From NCBI GenBank assembly GCA_003136795.1, contig PLDP01000119.1, positions 7,170 through 13,741 of the forward strand: a DNA stretch of 6,572 nt. The letters are read 5' to 3'. Source of the DNA: Actinomycetota bacterium (lineage in GTDB: Bacteria; Actinomycetota; Thermoleophilia; Gaiellales; Gaiellaceae). Shown here piece by piece: positions 1 through 5,212 of this stretch. The notes under the pieces are model-generated. The model was given only the letters and a program-made list of their open reading frames with translations. It was not told where the DNA came from and did not search any database. The translations under genes and the position numbers were made by a program. How positions within the stretch are numbered: the stretch's first letter is position 1; every line of letters starts with the position of its first letter.

Positions 1-235
1 CGACCAGAGCCTTGCGTCGATGCGTGCCGCAGGCCTCGCGGCCAGCGGCGAGGTCGGCGACGGCGATCCGATCCAGGCGATCGAGGACGCCTTGCGCACG
101 TTTCGCCCGAACGAGCTGATCGTCTCGACGCATCCGGTTGGACGCTCGCACTGGCTGGAACGCGGCGTGGTGGAAAGGGCGCGCGAGCGTTTCGCTCTGC
201 CCGTCACGCACGTCGTGGTCGACCTGGATGCGTGA
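1..235 (+). CDS. C-terminal part of a UspA-like / nucleotide-binding-fold protein (5' end outside window)
   Basis: The frame is open from base 2 to a TGA at 233-235, giving about 77 residues. The ATG at 20 is internal to the visible frame, so the true start probably lies left of the window. Visible features are a helix-like stretch (DPIQAIEDALRTF), a hydrophobic strand with a short polar loop (ELIVSTHP), the segment RSHWLERGVVERARERF, and a last hydrophobic strand (THVVVDLDA). This alternation of strand, loop, helix and strand fits the C-terminal half of a Rossmann-like alpha/beta domain such as universal stress proteins. Similar tails occur in uncharacterised actinobacterial proteins, from memory of the family. 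No catalytic residue can be assigned and the function is unknown. Its stop overlaps the start of the downstream acetyltransferase gene by 8 nt, so the two are probably co-translated. Confidence is high that it is coding and low for the fold. Confidence 0.6.
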   Translation, partial: DQSLASMRAAGLAASGEVGDGDPIQAIEDALRTFRPNELIVSTHPVGRSHWLERGVVERARERFALPVTHVVVDLDA

Positions 236-788
236 CGTTCCGGCGCTGACCGTCGAGCAGGTCGACCCGCTGCCGCTCGTCGGTGAGCTGCGCGAGGTGC
301 ATCGCGCCGCGCTCGGCGCGGGCGCGCTCTCCGACGACTGGGCGGCGCATCGGCTACCGCTGCATGTCCGGCGTGACGATTTCGTCTTCCTCGTCGCGCG
401 AGAGGGGGCGGAGCTCGCCGGGTTTGGCTACGGCTACACGGGCGCCTACAAGCAGTGGTGGACCGAGCACGTCGCTCGCGCGCTCGATGCCGCGCAGCGC
501 GAGCAATGGCTCGACCCGCCGCACTTCGAGATCGTCGAGTTGCACGTGCGGCCGTCCTGGCAACGGCGCGGCGCCGGCAGCGCGCTGCTTGCGCAACTGC
601 TCAGCCGCCAGCCCCACGACCGCGCGCTCCTCTCCACCCAGACGGGCTCCAAGAAGGCGCGCAGCTTCTACGCGAAGAACGACTGGACCGAGCTCGCGGA
701 CGTCGACTTCGGCAAGGGCTACCCGCCCTATCTCGTGCTTGGGAAGAACCTGGTTGCCCGCGAAGCGGGAACCAGGTTCACGTCGTAG
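228..788 (+). CDS. GNAT-family N-acetyltransferase
   Basis: A 186-residue protein of the GNAT superfamily, which transfers an acetyl group from acetyl-CoA to an amine; the substrate is unknown and the location presumably cytoplasmic. The acetyl-CoA pyrophosphate loop (motif A) is clear: strand IVELHVRPS at 102-110, then QRRGAGSALL at 112-121 (Q/R-x-x-G-x-G/A type). Motif B follows with ARSFYAKNDW at 144-153. The N-terminal half has the usual strand pair DFVFLVARE and ELAGFGYGYTG. I chose ATG 228, which overlaps the preceding stop by 8 nt; the same frame extends upstream to 138 but only across the neighbour's coding sequence. There is no obvious Shine-Dalgarno, so coupling to the upstream gene is likely. 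The last 13-14 codons (from K172-N173) are made of a 34-nt hairpin repeat (746-779), so the C-terminal tail looks repeat-derived rather than family-conserved. Confidence 0.85.
   Translation: MRDVPALTVEQVDPLPLVGELREVHRAALGAGALSDDWAAHRLPLHVRRDDFVFLVAREGAELAGFGYGYTGAYKQWWTEHVARALDAAQREQWLDPPHFEIVELHVRPSWQRRGAGSALLAQLLSRQPHDRALLSTQTGSKKARSFYAKNDWTELADVDFGKGYPPYLVLGKNLVAREAGTRFTS
746..779. repeat. Hairpin repeat unit 1 (34 nt, inside the 3' end of the GNAT gene)
   Basis: Arms GAACCTGGTT (746-755) and AACCAGGTTC (770-779) are perfect 10-bp reverse complements. Inside them CCCGC (757-761) pairs with GCGGG (765-769) around a GAA loop (762-764), leaving G756 as a single bulge. Total stem is 15 bp. 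It has the same outer arms and the same length as unit 2 at 808-841. No T-tract follows on either strand, so it is not a canonical intrinsic terminator. It may be a REP-like dispersed element or an I-shaped terminator hairpin. Confidence 0.85.
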
Positions 789-806
789 GCCGTTGCGTTT
801 CAGACA

Positions 807-842
807 GGAACCTGGTTTCGCCTGCGGCGAGAACCAGGTTCC
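807..842. repeat. Hairpin repeat unit 2 (between convergent GNAT and cytochrome c genes)
   Basis: Arms GGAACCTGGTT (807-817) and AACCAGGTTCC (832-842) are perfect 11-bp reverse complements. The inner pairing is TCGCC (818-822) with GGCGA (826-830), the loop is TGC (823-825), and G831 is bulged. The stem is 16 bp. The bulge lies on the opposite side from that in unit 1, so the two units are in inverted orientation relative to each other, separated by about 28 nt. The hairpin starts 1 nt beyond the cytochrome stop codon on the minus strand and 18 nt beyond the GNAT stop on the plus strand. There is no T-tract. Together with unit 1 it may act as a bidirectional transcription barrier; this is inference. 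Confidence 0.85.
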
Positions 843-843
843 G

Positions 844-1521
844 TTACTTTCCCGCGGCCGAGCTGACGTAGGCCGCGACGGCTTGGATCTGCGCGTCGCT
901 CAGCTGCCCCTTGAAGGCCGGCATCGCGCCCCCGCCGACCTCGACCTGATGCGCGACCACGCTCTGCGCCGGCTTCAGTGCGTCGAGGTTCGGGCCTGTC
1001 GTCCCCGTCGTGCCCGCGTCCTTCAGCGTGTGGCAGCCGCCGCAGCCGGCCGACGCGAACACCTGCTTGCCCGCAGCGGTCGGCGAGCTGCCGCCTGACG
1101 TCGTCGTCGAGGTGGTGGTCGACGGCGCAGGAGCCGCCGGTTTCGCGGCCGTGACCCCGCAGCTCGGGTTGGCGGCGCACTTCGCGATGTAGAGCGCGAC
1201 GTCGTCCGCGTCGGCGCCACGCACGAGGTTCGAGGGCATCGGCAGCTCCGGATAGGCGATCTGGCCGCGCACCACGTCGGCCATCGTCTGCTCCGAGAAG
1301 CCTTGCGCCTTGTCGGACGAGAATGCGTCGTCGAGGTTCGGCCCGACCGTCCCCGTGGCCTGGGCGTCCGCGAGCGTGTGGCACGACGCGCAGTTCGCCT
1401 GGAAGAGCGCTTTGCCCTGGCTCGGGTCGCCGGAGGTGACGCGGCCGACGGCGCCGCACCCGGACACGGCGACCGCGACGAGCAGAACCGCAGCTACAGC
1501 AAGGAGTTGGCGCAGGGGCAG
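844..1521 (-). CDS. Diheme cytochrome c lipoprotein (two c-type domains)
   Basis: A two-domain class I c-type cytochrome, probably an electron carrier anchored on the outer face of the membrane. Counting from the CTG at 1521 (225 residues), residues 2-21 form a lipoprotein signal peptide (PLRQLLAVAAVLLVAVAV then lipobox SGC, lipidated C22). Domain 1 has C44-A-S-C-H48 as heme site and M95 (LPMPSN) as likely axial ligand. Domain 2 has C160-G-G-C-H164 and M200 (GGAMPAF). A Pro/Ser/Thr-rich linker (about 125-148) joins them; C115 and C121 could form a disulfide. The start is uncertain: no ATG or GTG lies in frame near the signal peptide. CTG 1521 gives a sensible signal peptide and begins 13 nt after the STAS stop. 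TTG codons at 1599 and 1626 are the only other options but overlap the STAS gene and give a very long n-region. It is the last gene of the minus-strand train. Electron partners are not visible. Confidence 0.85.
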   Translation of the reverse strand: MPLRQLLAVAAVLLVAVAVSGCGAVGRVTSGDPSQGKALFQANCASCHTLADAQATGTVGPNLDDAFSSDKAQGFSEQTMADVVRGQIAYPELPMPSNLVRGADADDVALYIAKCAANPSCGVTAAKPAAPAPSTTTSTTTSGGSSPTAAGKQVFASAGCGGCHTLKDAGTTGTTGPNLDALKPAQSVVAHQVEVGGGAMPAFKGQLSDAQIQAVAAYVSSAAGK

Positions 1522-1534
1522 GGTCGGCTCGGTG

Positions 1535-1897
1535 TCAGGACGGTTGGGAGACGCCGTCGAGGTTCGAGAGCGCCTCGTCCCGCGTGGCGTGGATCGCAAA
1601 GACGCGGTCGAGACCGGTGATTTCAAAGATCTTCGTGATGTTGCGGTCGCTGCAGACGAGTGAGAGCTGGCCGTCGTTCGTCCGCAGCCGCTTGACGCCG
1701 CCGACGAGCACGCCGAGCGTGGTCGAGTCGATGAACGTCGTCGACGAAAAATCGACGATCACCTGCTTGCCGCCCTGACCGATCACCTCGAGCAGTTGCT
1801 GCTTGAACTCCGGCGCCGTGTAGAGGTCGACTTCGCCCGCGAGGGAGATCACGTACGCGTCGTCGGAAAGCTGCTCTGTCTTGATGTCGAAGTTCAT
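1535..1897 (-). CDS. STAS-domain anti-sigma factor antagonist (SpoIIAA/RsbV-like)
   Basis: A 120-residue stand-alone STAS protein, the usual size for the SpoIIAA/RsbV family. In partner switching, the unphosphorylated protein binds an anti-sigma kinase and frees its sigma factor; phosphorylation of one serine switches it off. Visible landmarks are the N-terminal strands (AYVISLAGEVDLYTAPEF), the strand QVIVDFSSTTFIDS, and the phosphoacceptor loop D57-S58-T-T-L-G, with S58 as predicted phosphosite. The later FEITGLDRVFAIHAT segment is typical of the family. The more usual STGLG is STTLG here, a mild variation. The start ATG 1897 is preceded by a G-rich Shine-Dalgarno-like run (GGGGGG, complement of 1903-1908). 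No cognate RsbW-type kinase, phosphatase or sigma gene is in the window, so the regulated sigma factor cannot be named. It lies 45 nt after the TPR gene in the same orientation. Confidence 0.92.
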   Translation of the reverse strand: MNFDIKTEQLSDDAYVISLAGEVDLYTAPEFKQQLLEVIGQGGKQVIVDFSSTTFIDSTTLGVLVGGVKRLRTNDGQLSLVCSDRNITKIFEITGLDRVFAIHATRDEALSNLDGVSQPS

Positions 1898-1942
1898 CGT
1901 TTCCCCCCGAAGGCGTCAGTGGCAGGCAACTGCCGCGTGAGT

Positions 1943-2851
1943 CTAACCGCCGGTCGCGGTTGCGGTAGCGGCAGCCGCCTGGGCCTCGAGGGTCTTCAGC
2001 GCCGACTTCACCTGGGGGGTGAGCGGATCCGTCGGCGCGAGCTTCAGGAACGCCTTGAAGGCGGCGATCGCGGTCGGCACGTCCTGGGCGGCCTGTGCCG
2101 CCTGCCCGAGCTGGACCTGCGACGTCGCGTCGCTCGGGTTCAGGGCGACGAGCTTCTTGTAGGCCCCTTCGGCGTTCAGCTGGGCATTCTGGTAGTTCGA
2201 GTACGCGGTCTGCTGTGTTGTGGCAGCGAGCGTGGCGACGGCGGCCGAGATCGGGTCCTTGAGCGCCGTCGGGTCGGCGAACGCCTTGCCGAACGGCGTT
2301 GTCGAGGGCGGCGCGAATTCCGCGGCGGGCGACTCCTCCTCCGCCATCTGCTGCTGGGCTGTGGCGTAGTCGTTCGAGTACGTGGTCGCGAGCGTCGCGT
2401 ACTGGGCCGCCACCTCGGCGAGCGCGCTCTGGTCCTTCGGACGCAGCGCGATGTAGCGCTGGAGCGCGTCGACCGCCTGTTGCGTCTCCTGCTTCTGCTC
2501 GAAGGCCGTGGCGAGGTTGCGCCACGCCGTTGCGCTCTGTGGGTGCTTGACGGTGTCGCTCTGCAGCTTCGAGATCGACGTGCCACCACCCGTGCTGCCG
2601 AAGCTGAACGCGTTCTGGAGCGCGTCGGTGATCCCGGTCGAGCCGGAGCCGACGCCCAGGAAGACGAACGAGAGCGCAAAGACGATCGCAAGCAGCACGA
2701 AGATCCCCTTGGCGTGGTTGCGCAAGCGCTGGAAGAACAGCTCCTCCTGCCACTGCGGCGGCTTCTGCCTGCGCGGCGGCGCTGCCGTTACGGCTTGGGC
2801 GCGAGCATTCTGCGCCGGGCGGCGCTTGCGGTGCTGCGTACCTCTTGCCAC
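1943..2851 (-). CDS. Membrane-anchored tetratricopeptide-repeat (TPR) protein
   Basis: A 302-residue protein from GTG 2851. Residues 1-48 are a basic, proline-containing cytoplasmic segment, 49-67 one transmembrane helix (GIFVLLAIVFALSFVFLGV), 68-95 a Gly/Ser/Thr-rich linker, and the rest helical repeats. Two TPR-like units are clear: about 107-140 (ATAWRNLATAFEQ through IALRPKD) and about 243-276 (VQLGQAAQAAQ through LKLAPTD); YKKLVALNPSD at 231-241 ends another. TPRs bind other proteins, so a scaffold or assembly role at the outer face is plausible, but the partner is unknown. No ATG, GTG or TTG lies between the end of the amidohydrolase gene and the membrane helix. GTG 2851 follows a purine-rich run and gives a good N-terminus, at the price of a 64-nt overlap with the amidohydrolase gene. 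The frame stays open far upstream, but only as a shadow of that gene. Confidence 0.82.
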   Translation of the reverse strand: MARGTQHRKRRPAQNARAQAVTAAPPRRQKPPQWQEELFFQRLRNHAKGIFVLLAIVFALSFVFLGVGSGSTGITDALQNAFSFGSTGGGTSISKLQSDTVKHPQSATAWRNLATAFEQKQETQQAVDALQRYIALRPKDQSALAEVAAQYATLATTYSNDYATAQQQMAEEESPAAEFAPPSTTPFGKAFADPTALKDPISAAVATLAATTQQTAYSNYQNAQLNAEGAYKKLVALNPSDATSQVQLGQAAQAAQDVPTAIAAFKAFLKLAPTDPLTPQVKSALKTLEAQAAAATATATGG

Positions 2852-4107
2852 TGCTCCTTCTCTTCTCTCAGGTACCGGGTCTGGCCGTCGACGATCGTCT
2901 CCAGCACTCGTTCCGGCGAGCCGCCGAAGACGACGGCCGCCGCGGGATCCTCGACCGGGTGGTAGGGGCTTCCCGCAAGCGACACGACCGCCAGGTCGGC
3001 GCGCTTGCCGGGGGTCAGCGTACCCACGCGCCCGTCGATTCGCAGCGCGCGGGCGGCCTCGCCGGTCGCGAGGTGCAAGGCATCCGTGGCGAGGAGCGCC
3101 TCGGGGCGCCGTTCGAGCGCGCGCGCGGCATAGATTGCGGCGCGCATCTCTTCGAAGACGTCGACCGACGGCGTCGAGGCCGGCGAGTCCGTCCCGAGGC
3201 CGACGACGATCCCCGCCGCCCGCATCGCCGTGACGGGCGCGACGCCGCAGCCGAGGAGGGCGTTCGAGCGCGGGCAGTGCGCGACGGGAACGTTGCGCTC
3301 GGCGAGCAGTGCGATCTCGTCGGCTGAGACCTCGACGCAATGCGCGCAGAGGAGCTCCGGGCCGAGCACCGGCTCGAGCGTGGCGACGGCGCGCTTGCCG
3401 GTGGGCGGGACGAGAACCGGGAGGTCCTGCAGCGCGCCGGTGCCGTGCTCGAGCCATTCGTTCTCGGCGGCACTTTCGGCGAGGTGTGTGCCGACGGGAA
3501 TGCCGAGCGAGAGGCACCATCGGTAGGTCTCGAGCGAGCAGGTGTAGGGGGCATGCGGCGAGACGCCGATCGTCACGAGCGCCGTCTCCTCGACGAGCGC
3601 GCGCTTCTCCTCGAAGCGGCGGCGCGCGTCTTCGGGATCGTCCGCGAACACCTCGAGGTAGACGGTCGCGCGCAGGCCGAGCTCGGCCGCCGCGATCGCG
3701 CCGGCGCCCGAGAAGCTGTAGTCCGCGGTGGTCGTGATCCCGGTGCGGAACGAGTCCGCGACGCCGCAGCGGGCGATCGCGACCATGTCGTCGCTGTCCA
3801 GCCGTCTTTTGCGCTCGACGTGTGTCCTGATCCACGTGCCGAACGACGCGCCGTCGCCGAAGCCTGCGTACACCGCGTATTCGAGGTGCGAATGCGCGTT
3901 GACGAACCCGGGCACGATCGCAGCGTCGGCGTAGTGCCGCTCCGCGCGGCCGGGGCCGACCTCCACGATCTCGCCGTTCTCCCACCGCACCCGTCCGCCT
4001 GCGATCGGCGGCCCGTCGACGGGCAGCACCCAGTCGGCGGAGAGTTCGGTTACCCGCTCCGGCACCTCCGCTCTTGGGCGGGCTCCGTCGAGCCTACGCC
4101 CGCTCAT
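2788..4107 (-). CDS. COG0402-type amidohydrolase, probable purine/nucleoside deaminase
   Basis: A 439-residue metal-dependent hydrolase of the amidohydrolase superfamily, in the branch that includes guanine deaminase, MTA/SAH deaminase and some aminofutalosine deaminases. The metal and catalytic set is complete: H72 and H74 (PGFVNAHSHLE), H185 (SPHAPYT), H208 and E211 (GTHLAES), H256 (LCAHCVE), H278 (AHCPRSN) and D307 (GLGTDSP). The C-terminal segment GTLTPGKRADLAVV (362-375) is the small beta-sandwich return typical of the group. No signal peptide, so cytoplasmic. The ATG at 4107 overlaps the tatC stop as ATGA, implying translational coupling. The last 21 codons overlap the TPR gene. The SPHAPYT and HLAES motifs favour deamination of an adenosine-like substrate, but the exact substrate cannot be read from sequence. 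Aminofutalosine deamination (menaquinone synthesis) is one candidate, with no menaquinone gene in view to support it. Confidence 0.9.
   Translation of the reverse strand: MSGRRLDGARPRAEVPERVTELSADWVLPVDGPPIAGGRVRWENGEIVEVGPGRAERHYADAAIVPGFVNAHSHLEYAVYAGFGDGASFGTWIRTHVERKRRLDSDDMVAIARCGVADSFRTGITTTADYSFSGAGAIAAAELGLRATVYLEVFADDPEDARRRFEEKRALVEETALVTIGVSPHAPYTCSLETYRWCLSLGIPVGTHLAESAAENEWLEHGTGALQDLPVLVPPTGKRAVATLEPVLGPELLCAHCVEVSADEIALLAERNVPVAHCPRSNALLGCGVAPVTAMRAAGIVVGLGTDSPASTPSVDVFEEMRAAIYAARALERRPEALLATDALHLATGEAARALRIDGRVGTLTPGKRADLAVVSLAGSPYHPVEDPAAAVVFGGSPERVLETIVDGQTRYLREEKEQWQEVRSTASAARRRMLAPKP
2854..2869 (-). promoter_or_regulatory. Purine-rich ribosome-binding region for the TPR gene
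   Basis: Read on the minus strand, this stretch is GAGAGAAGAGAAGGAG, followed by CA and then the GTG at 2851. The GAAGGAG core is closer to the GTG than usual (2 nt), but the AGAGAAG part lies at a normal distance. It supports choosing GTG 2851 as the TPR start. Because it lies within the amidohydrolase coding region it also encodes part of that protein (REEKEQ), so the purine richness may be partly coincidental. Confidence 0.4.
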
Positions 4108-4871
4108 GTCAAGGAAGCGGCGGTGGCGGCGCGCCGGTCGAGCAGGACCGAGAGCCAGATCGAGAGCTCGTAGAGGATCACGAGCGGGACCGTCTCGAAG
4201 AAGGTCGTGACCGGATCGACGCCCGGCAGCGCCACGCCGATGCAGGCGACGATGAAGTAGCCGATGCGGCGGTTCCGGCGCAGCTTGTCGGTGCTGACGA
4301 TTCCAAGGCGGGTGAGCCCGATCACAAAGATCGGCAGCTCGAAGACGATCGCCATCGCGACCAGCACCTTCGTCGCAAAGCTGATGTACGGCTGCGCCTG
4401 GATCTGGACGTTGTAGATCGACGAGTCGAAGTGCGTGAGGAACTTCGCGGCCGCCGGCAGCGCGACGTAGTAGCCGAAGACCACGCCGGTCACCATCAAC
4501 GCCGTCGCGAGGAAGACGAACGCCTTCAGCATCCGTTCGTGTGACTTCTCGACCGCCGGGATGAAGAACGCCCACGCCTGCCAGAGCACGACCGGGAGCG
4601 CCAGCAGGAAGCCGAGGTAGAGGCTCACCCAGACCGAGGTCATGAACGGCTCGCCGATCCCCAGCGTCAGCAGCTTGCGGTGCTCCGGGGGAAGCTGCGC
4701 GCTCAGCAGGTGGATGACGCGGCCGTGCACGACGAACGCTGCGATCCAGCCCACTGTGACCGCCGCGATGCACACGAACAGCCGCTGGCGCAGCTCCTCG
4801 AGATGCTCGACGAGCGTCGCCTCCTCGCCGTGCCCGAGGCGGCGCGGCGGGCGCCAGAAGCGCACCCGCAT
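4104..4871 (-). CDS. tatC: Sec-independent (twin-arginine) translocase subunit TatC
   Basis: A 255-residue, six-helix integral membrane protein that recognises twin-arginine signal peptides and recruits TatA to move folded proteins across the cytoplasmic membrane. Family marks are the N-terminal amphipathic HLEELRQRL at 23-31, GEPFMTSVWVSLYLGFLLALP at 73-93, WQAWAFFIPAVEKSHER at 97-113, and FELPIFVIGLTRLGIVS at 177-193 with the conserved Glu E178. Approximate membrane segments are 32-48, 76-98, 116-138, 163-183, 203-217 and 221-245. Length matches the family. The start at 4871 is 6 nt after the tatA stop, and its TGA overlaps the amidohydrolase ATG. No tatB gene is seen, so this is likely a TatAC-type system, as in many Gram-positive bacteria. 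Confidence 0.95.
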   Translation of the reverse strand: MRVRFWRPPRRLGHGEEATLVEHLEELRQRLFVCIAAVTVGWIAAFVVHGRVIHLLSAQLPPEHRKLLTLGIGEPFMTSVWVSLYLGFLLALPVVLWQAWAFFIPAVEKSHERMLKAFVFLATALMVTGVVFGYYVALPAAAKFLTHFDSSIYNVQIQAQPYISFATKVLVAMAIVFELPIFVIGLTRLGIVSTDKLRRNRRIGYFIVACIGVALPGVDPVTTFFETVPLVILYELSIWLSVLLDRRAATAASLT

Positions 4872-4877
4872 GCTCGG

Positions 4878-5120
4878 CTAGTGAACGGTTTCGTTCTCGC
4901 GGGGCTGGGCGGGAGCCGGCGTGTCCTGCGTCCCGGCGGGAAGCTGGGACGCCTGCACGTGCTGCTCGGGCTCCGGCTTCGAGACGCCGCTGACCGAGTC
5001 CTTGAACTCGCGCATCCCGCTGCCGAGCGAGCGGCCGATCTCCGGAAGCCGCTTGGCACCGAAGAGCAGGAGGGCAAGGAGGAGCAGGCCTGCGATCTCG
5101 AGAGGGCCGATGTTGGACAT
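4878..5120 (-). CDS. tatA: Twin-arginine translocase subunit TatA (TatA/TatE type)
   Basis: An 80-residue protein with one short N-terminal membrane helix (GPLEIAGLLLLALLLFG, about 5-21), the FG hinge at 20-21, and the amphipathic helix AKRLPEIGRSLGSGMREFKD (22-41). A Pro/Gln/Glu-rich flexible tail follows. TatA oligomerises around the TatC-substrate complex and forms or weakens the membrane passage. The short length and the LPEIGRSLGSGMREFK pattern fit TatA better than TatB. It is the first gene of the minus-strand train and lies 6 nt before tatC. No Shine-Dalgarno precedes the ATG at 5120; instead a TAnnnT box lies 6 nt upstream, pointing to a leaderless mRNA. Confidence 0.94.
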   Translation of the reverse strand: MSNIGPLEIAGLLLLALLLFGAKRLPEIGRSLGSGMREFKDSVSGVSKPEPEQHVQASQLPAGTQDTPAPAQPRENETVH

Positions 5121-5126
5121 GAGGTC

Positions 5127-5154
5127 AGCGTATCACCGTTTTGCGCCGGTTCAG
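5127..5154 (-). promoter_or_regulatory. Predicted promoter for the tatA operon (leaderless)
   Basis: On the minus strand a -10 box TACGCT (complement of 5127-5132, fits TAnnnT) is followed by six bases and the tatA ATG. A weak -35, CTGAAC (complement of 5149-5154), lies 16 nt upstream of it. Transcription would start at or very near the A of the ATG, consistent with the missing Shine-Dalgarno. This is pattern-based prediction only. Confidence 0.45.
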
Positions 5155-5176
5155 GACGGAAAACCAAGTGTTAACC

Positions 5177-5205
5177 GCGACCTTCGGAGCGCCCTGGGCT
5201 ACGAT
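5177..5205 (+). promoter_or_regulatory. Predicted promoter for the sufCB operon (leaderless)
   Basis: A -10 box TACGAT (5200-5205, fits TAnnnT) stands 7 nt before the sufC ATG at 5213. A weak -35-like GCGACC (5177-5182) lies 17 nt upstream. The mRNA would begin at or just before the ATG. No good Shine-Dalgarno is present (GGAG at 5186-5189 is too far). An ATG at 5204 overlaps the box and is therefore a less likely start. I see no clear palindromic operator for a SufR/IscR-type regulator. Confidence 0.42.
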
Positions 5206-5212
5206 GAGACCC

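Noticed and set aside
138..227. N-terminal extension of the GNAT protein to 138
   Set aside because: This stretch encodes the C-terminal part of the upstream protein in its own frame, and the extension is unlike GNAT N-termini. ATG 228 is preferred.
1563..1599. Possible twin-arginine (TRRSR) motif in a TTG-started cytochrome leader
   Set aside because: It lacks the hydrophobic residues after RR that Tat signals need, c-type cytochromes are exported unfolded by Sec, and the leader overlaps the STAS coding region.
1921..1934. Small inverted repeat GGCAG-GCAA-CTGCC between the TPR and STAS genes
   Set aside because: Only a 5-bp stem with no T-tract or extended pairing. This is expected by chance in GC-rich DNA and too weak to call a terminator or operator.
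1943..3985. A very long open minus-strand frame (680 codons) extending the TPR gene upstream
   Set aside because: Beyond 2851 it runs out of frame through the amidohydrolase gene, and its translation is Arg/Gly/Ala-rich low-information sequence, as expected for a shadow frame in GC-rich DNA. The amidohydrolase frame has all its catalytic motifs.
2796..4544. Long plus-strand open frames opposite the TPR, amidohydrolase and TatC genes (such as 1796-2965 and 3340-4173)
   Set aside because: They are antisense to genes with strong motifs, are Arg-rich and show no recognisable domain. GC-rich codon bias produces such frames.
4108..4773. Upstream extension of the amidohydrolase frame into tatC
   Set aside because: The region codes for TatC in another frame with clear family motifs. 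The ATG at 4107 in an ATGA overlap is the natural start.
5141..5212. Longer SufC starting at TTG 5141 or ATG 5204
   Set aside because: The extension covers the likely promoter, and usual SufC proteins begin at a segment matching MATLELKQLHV.
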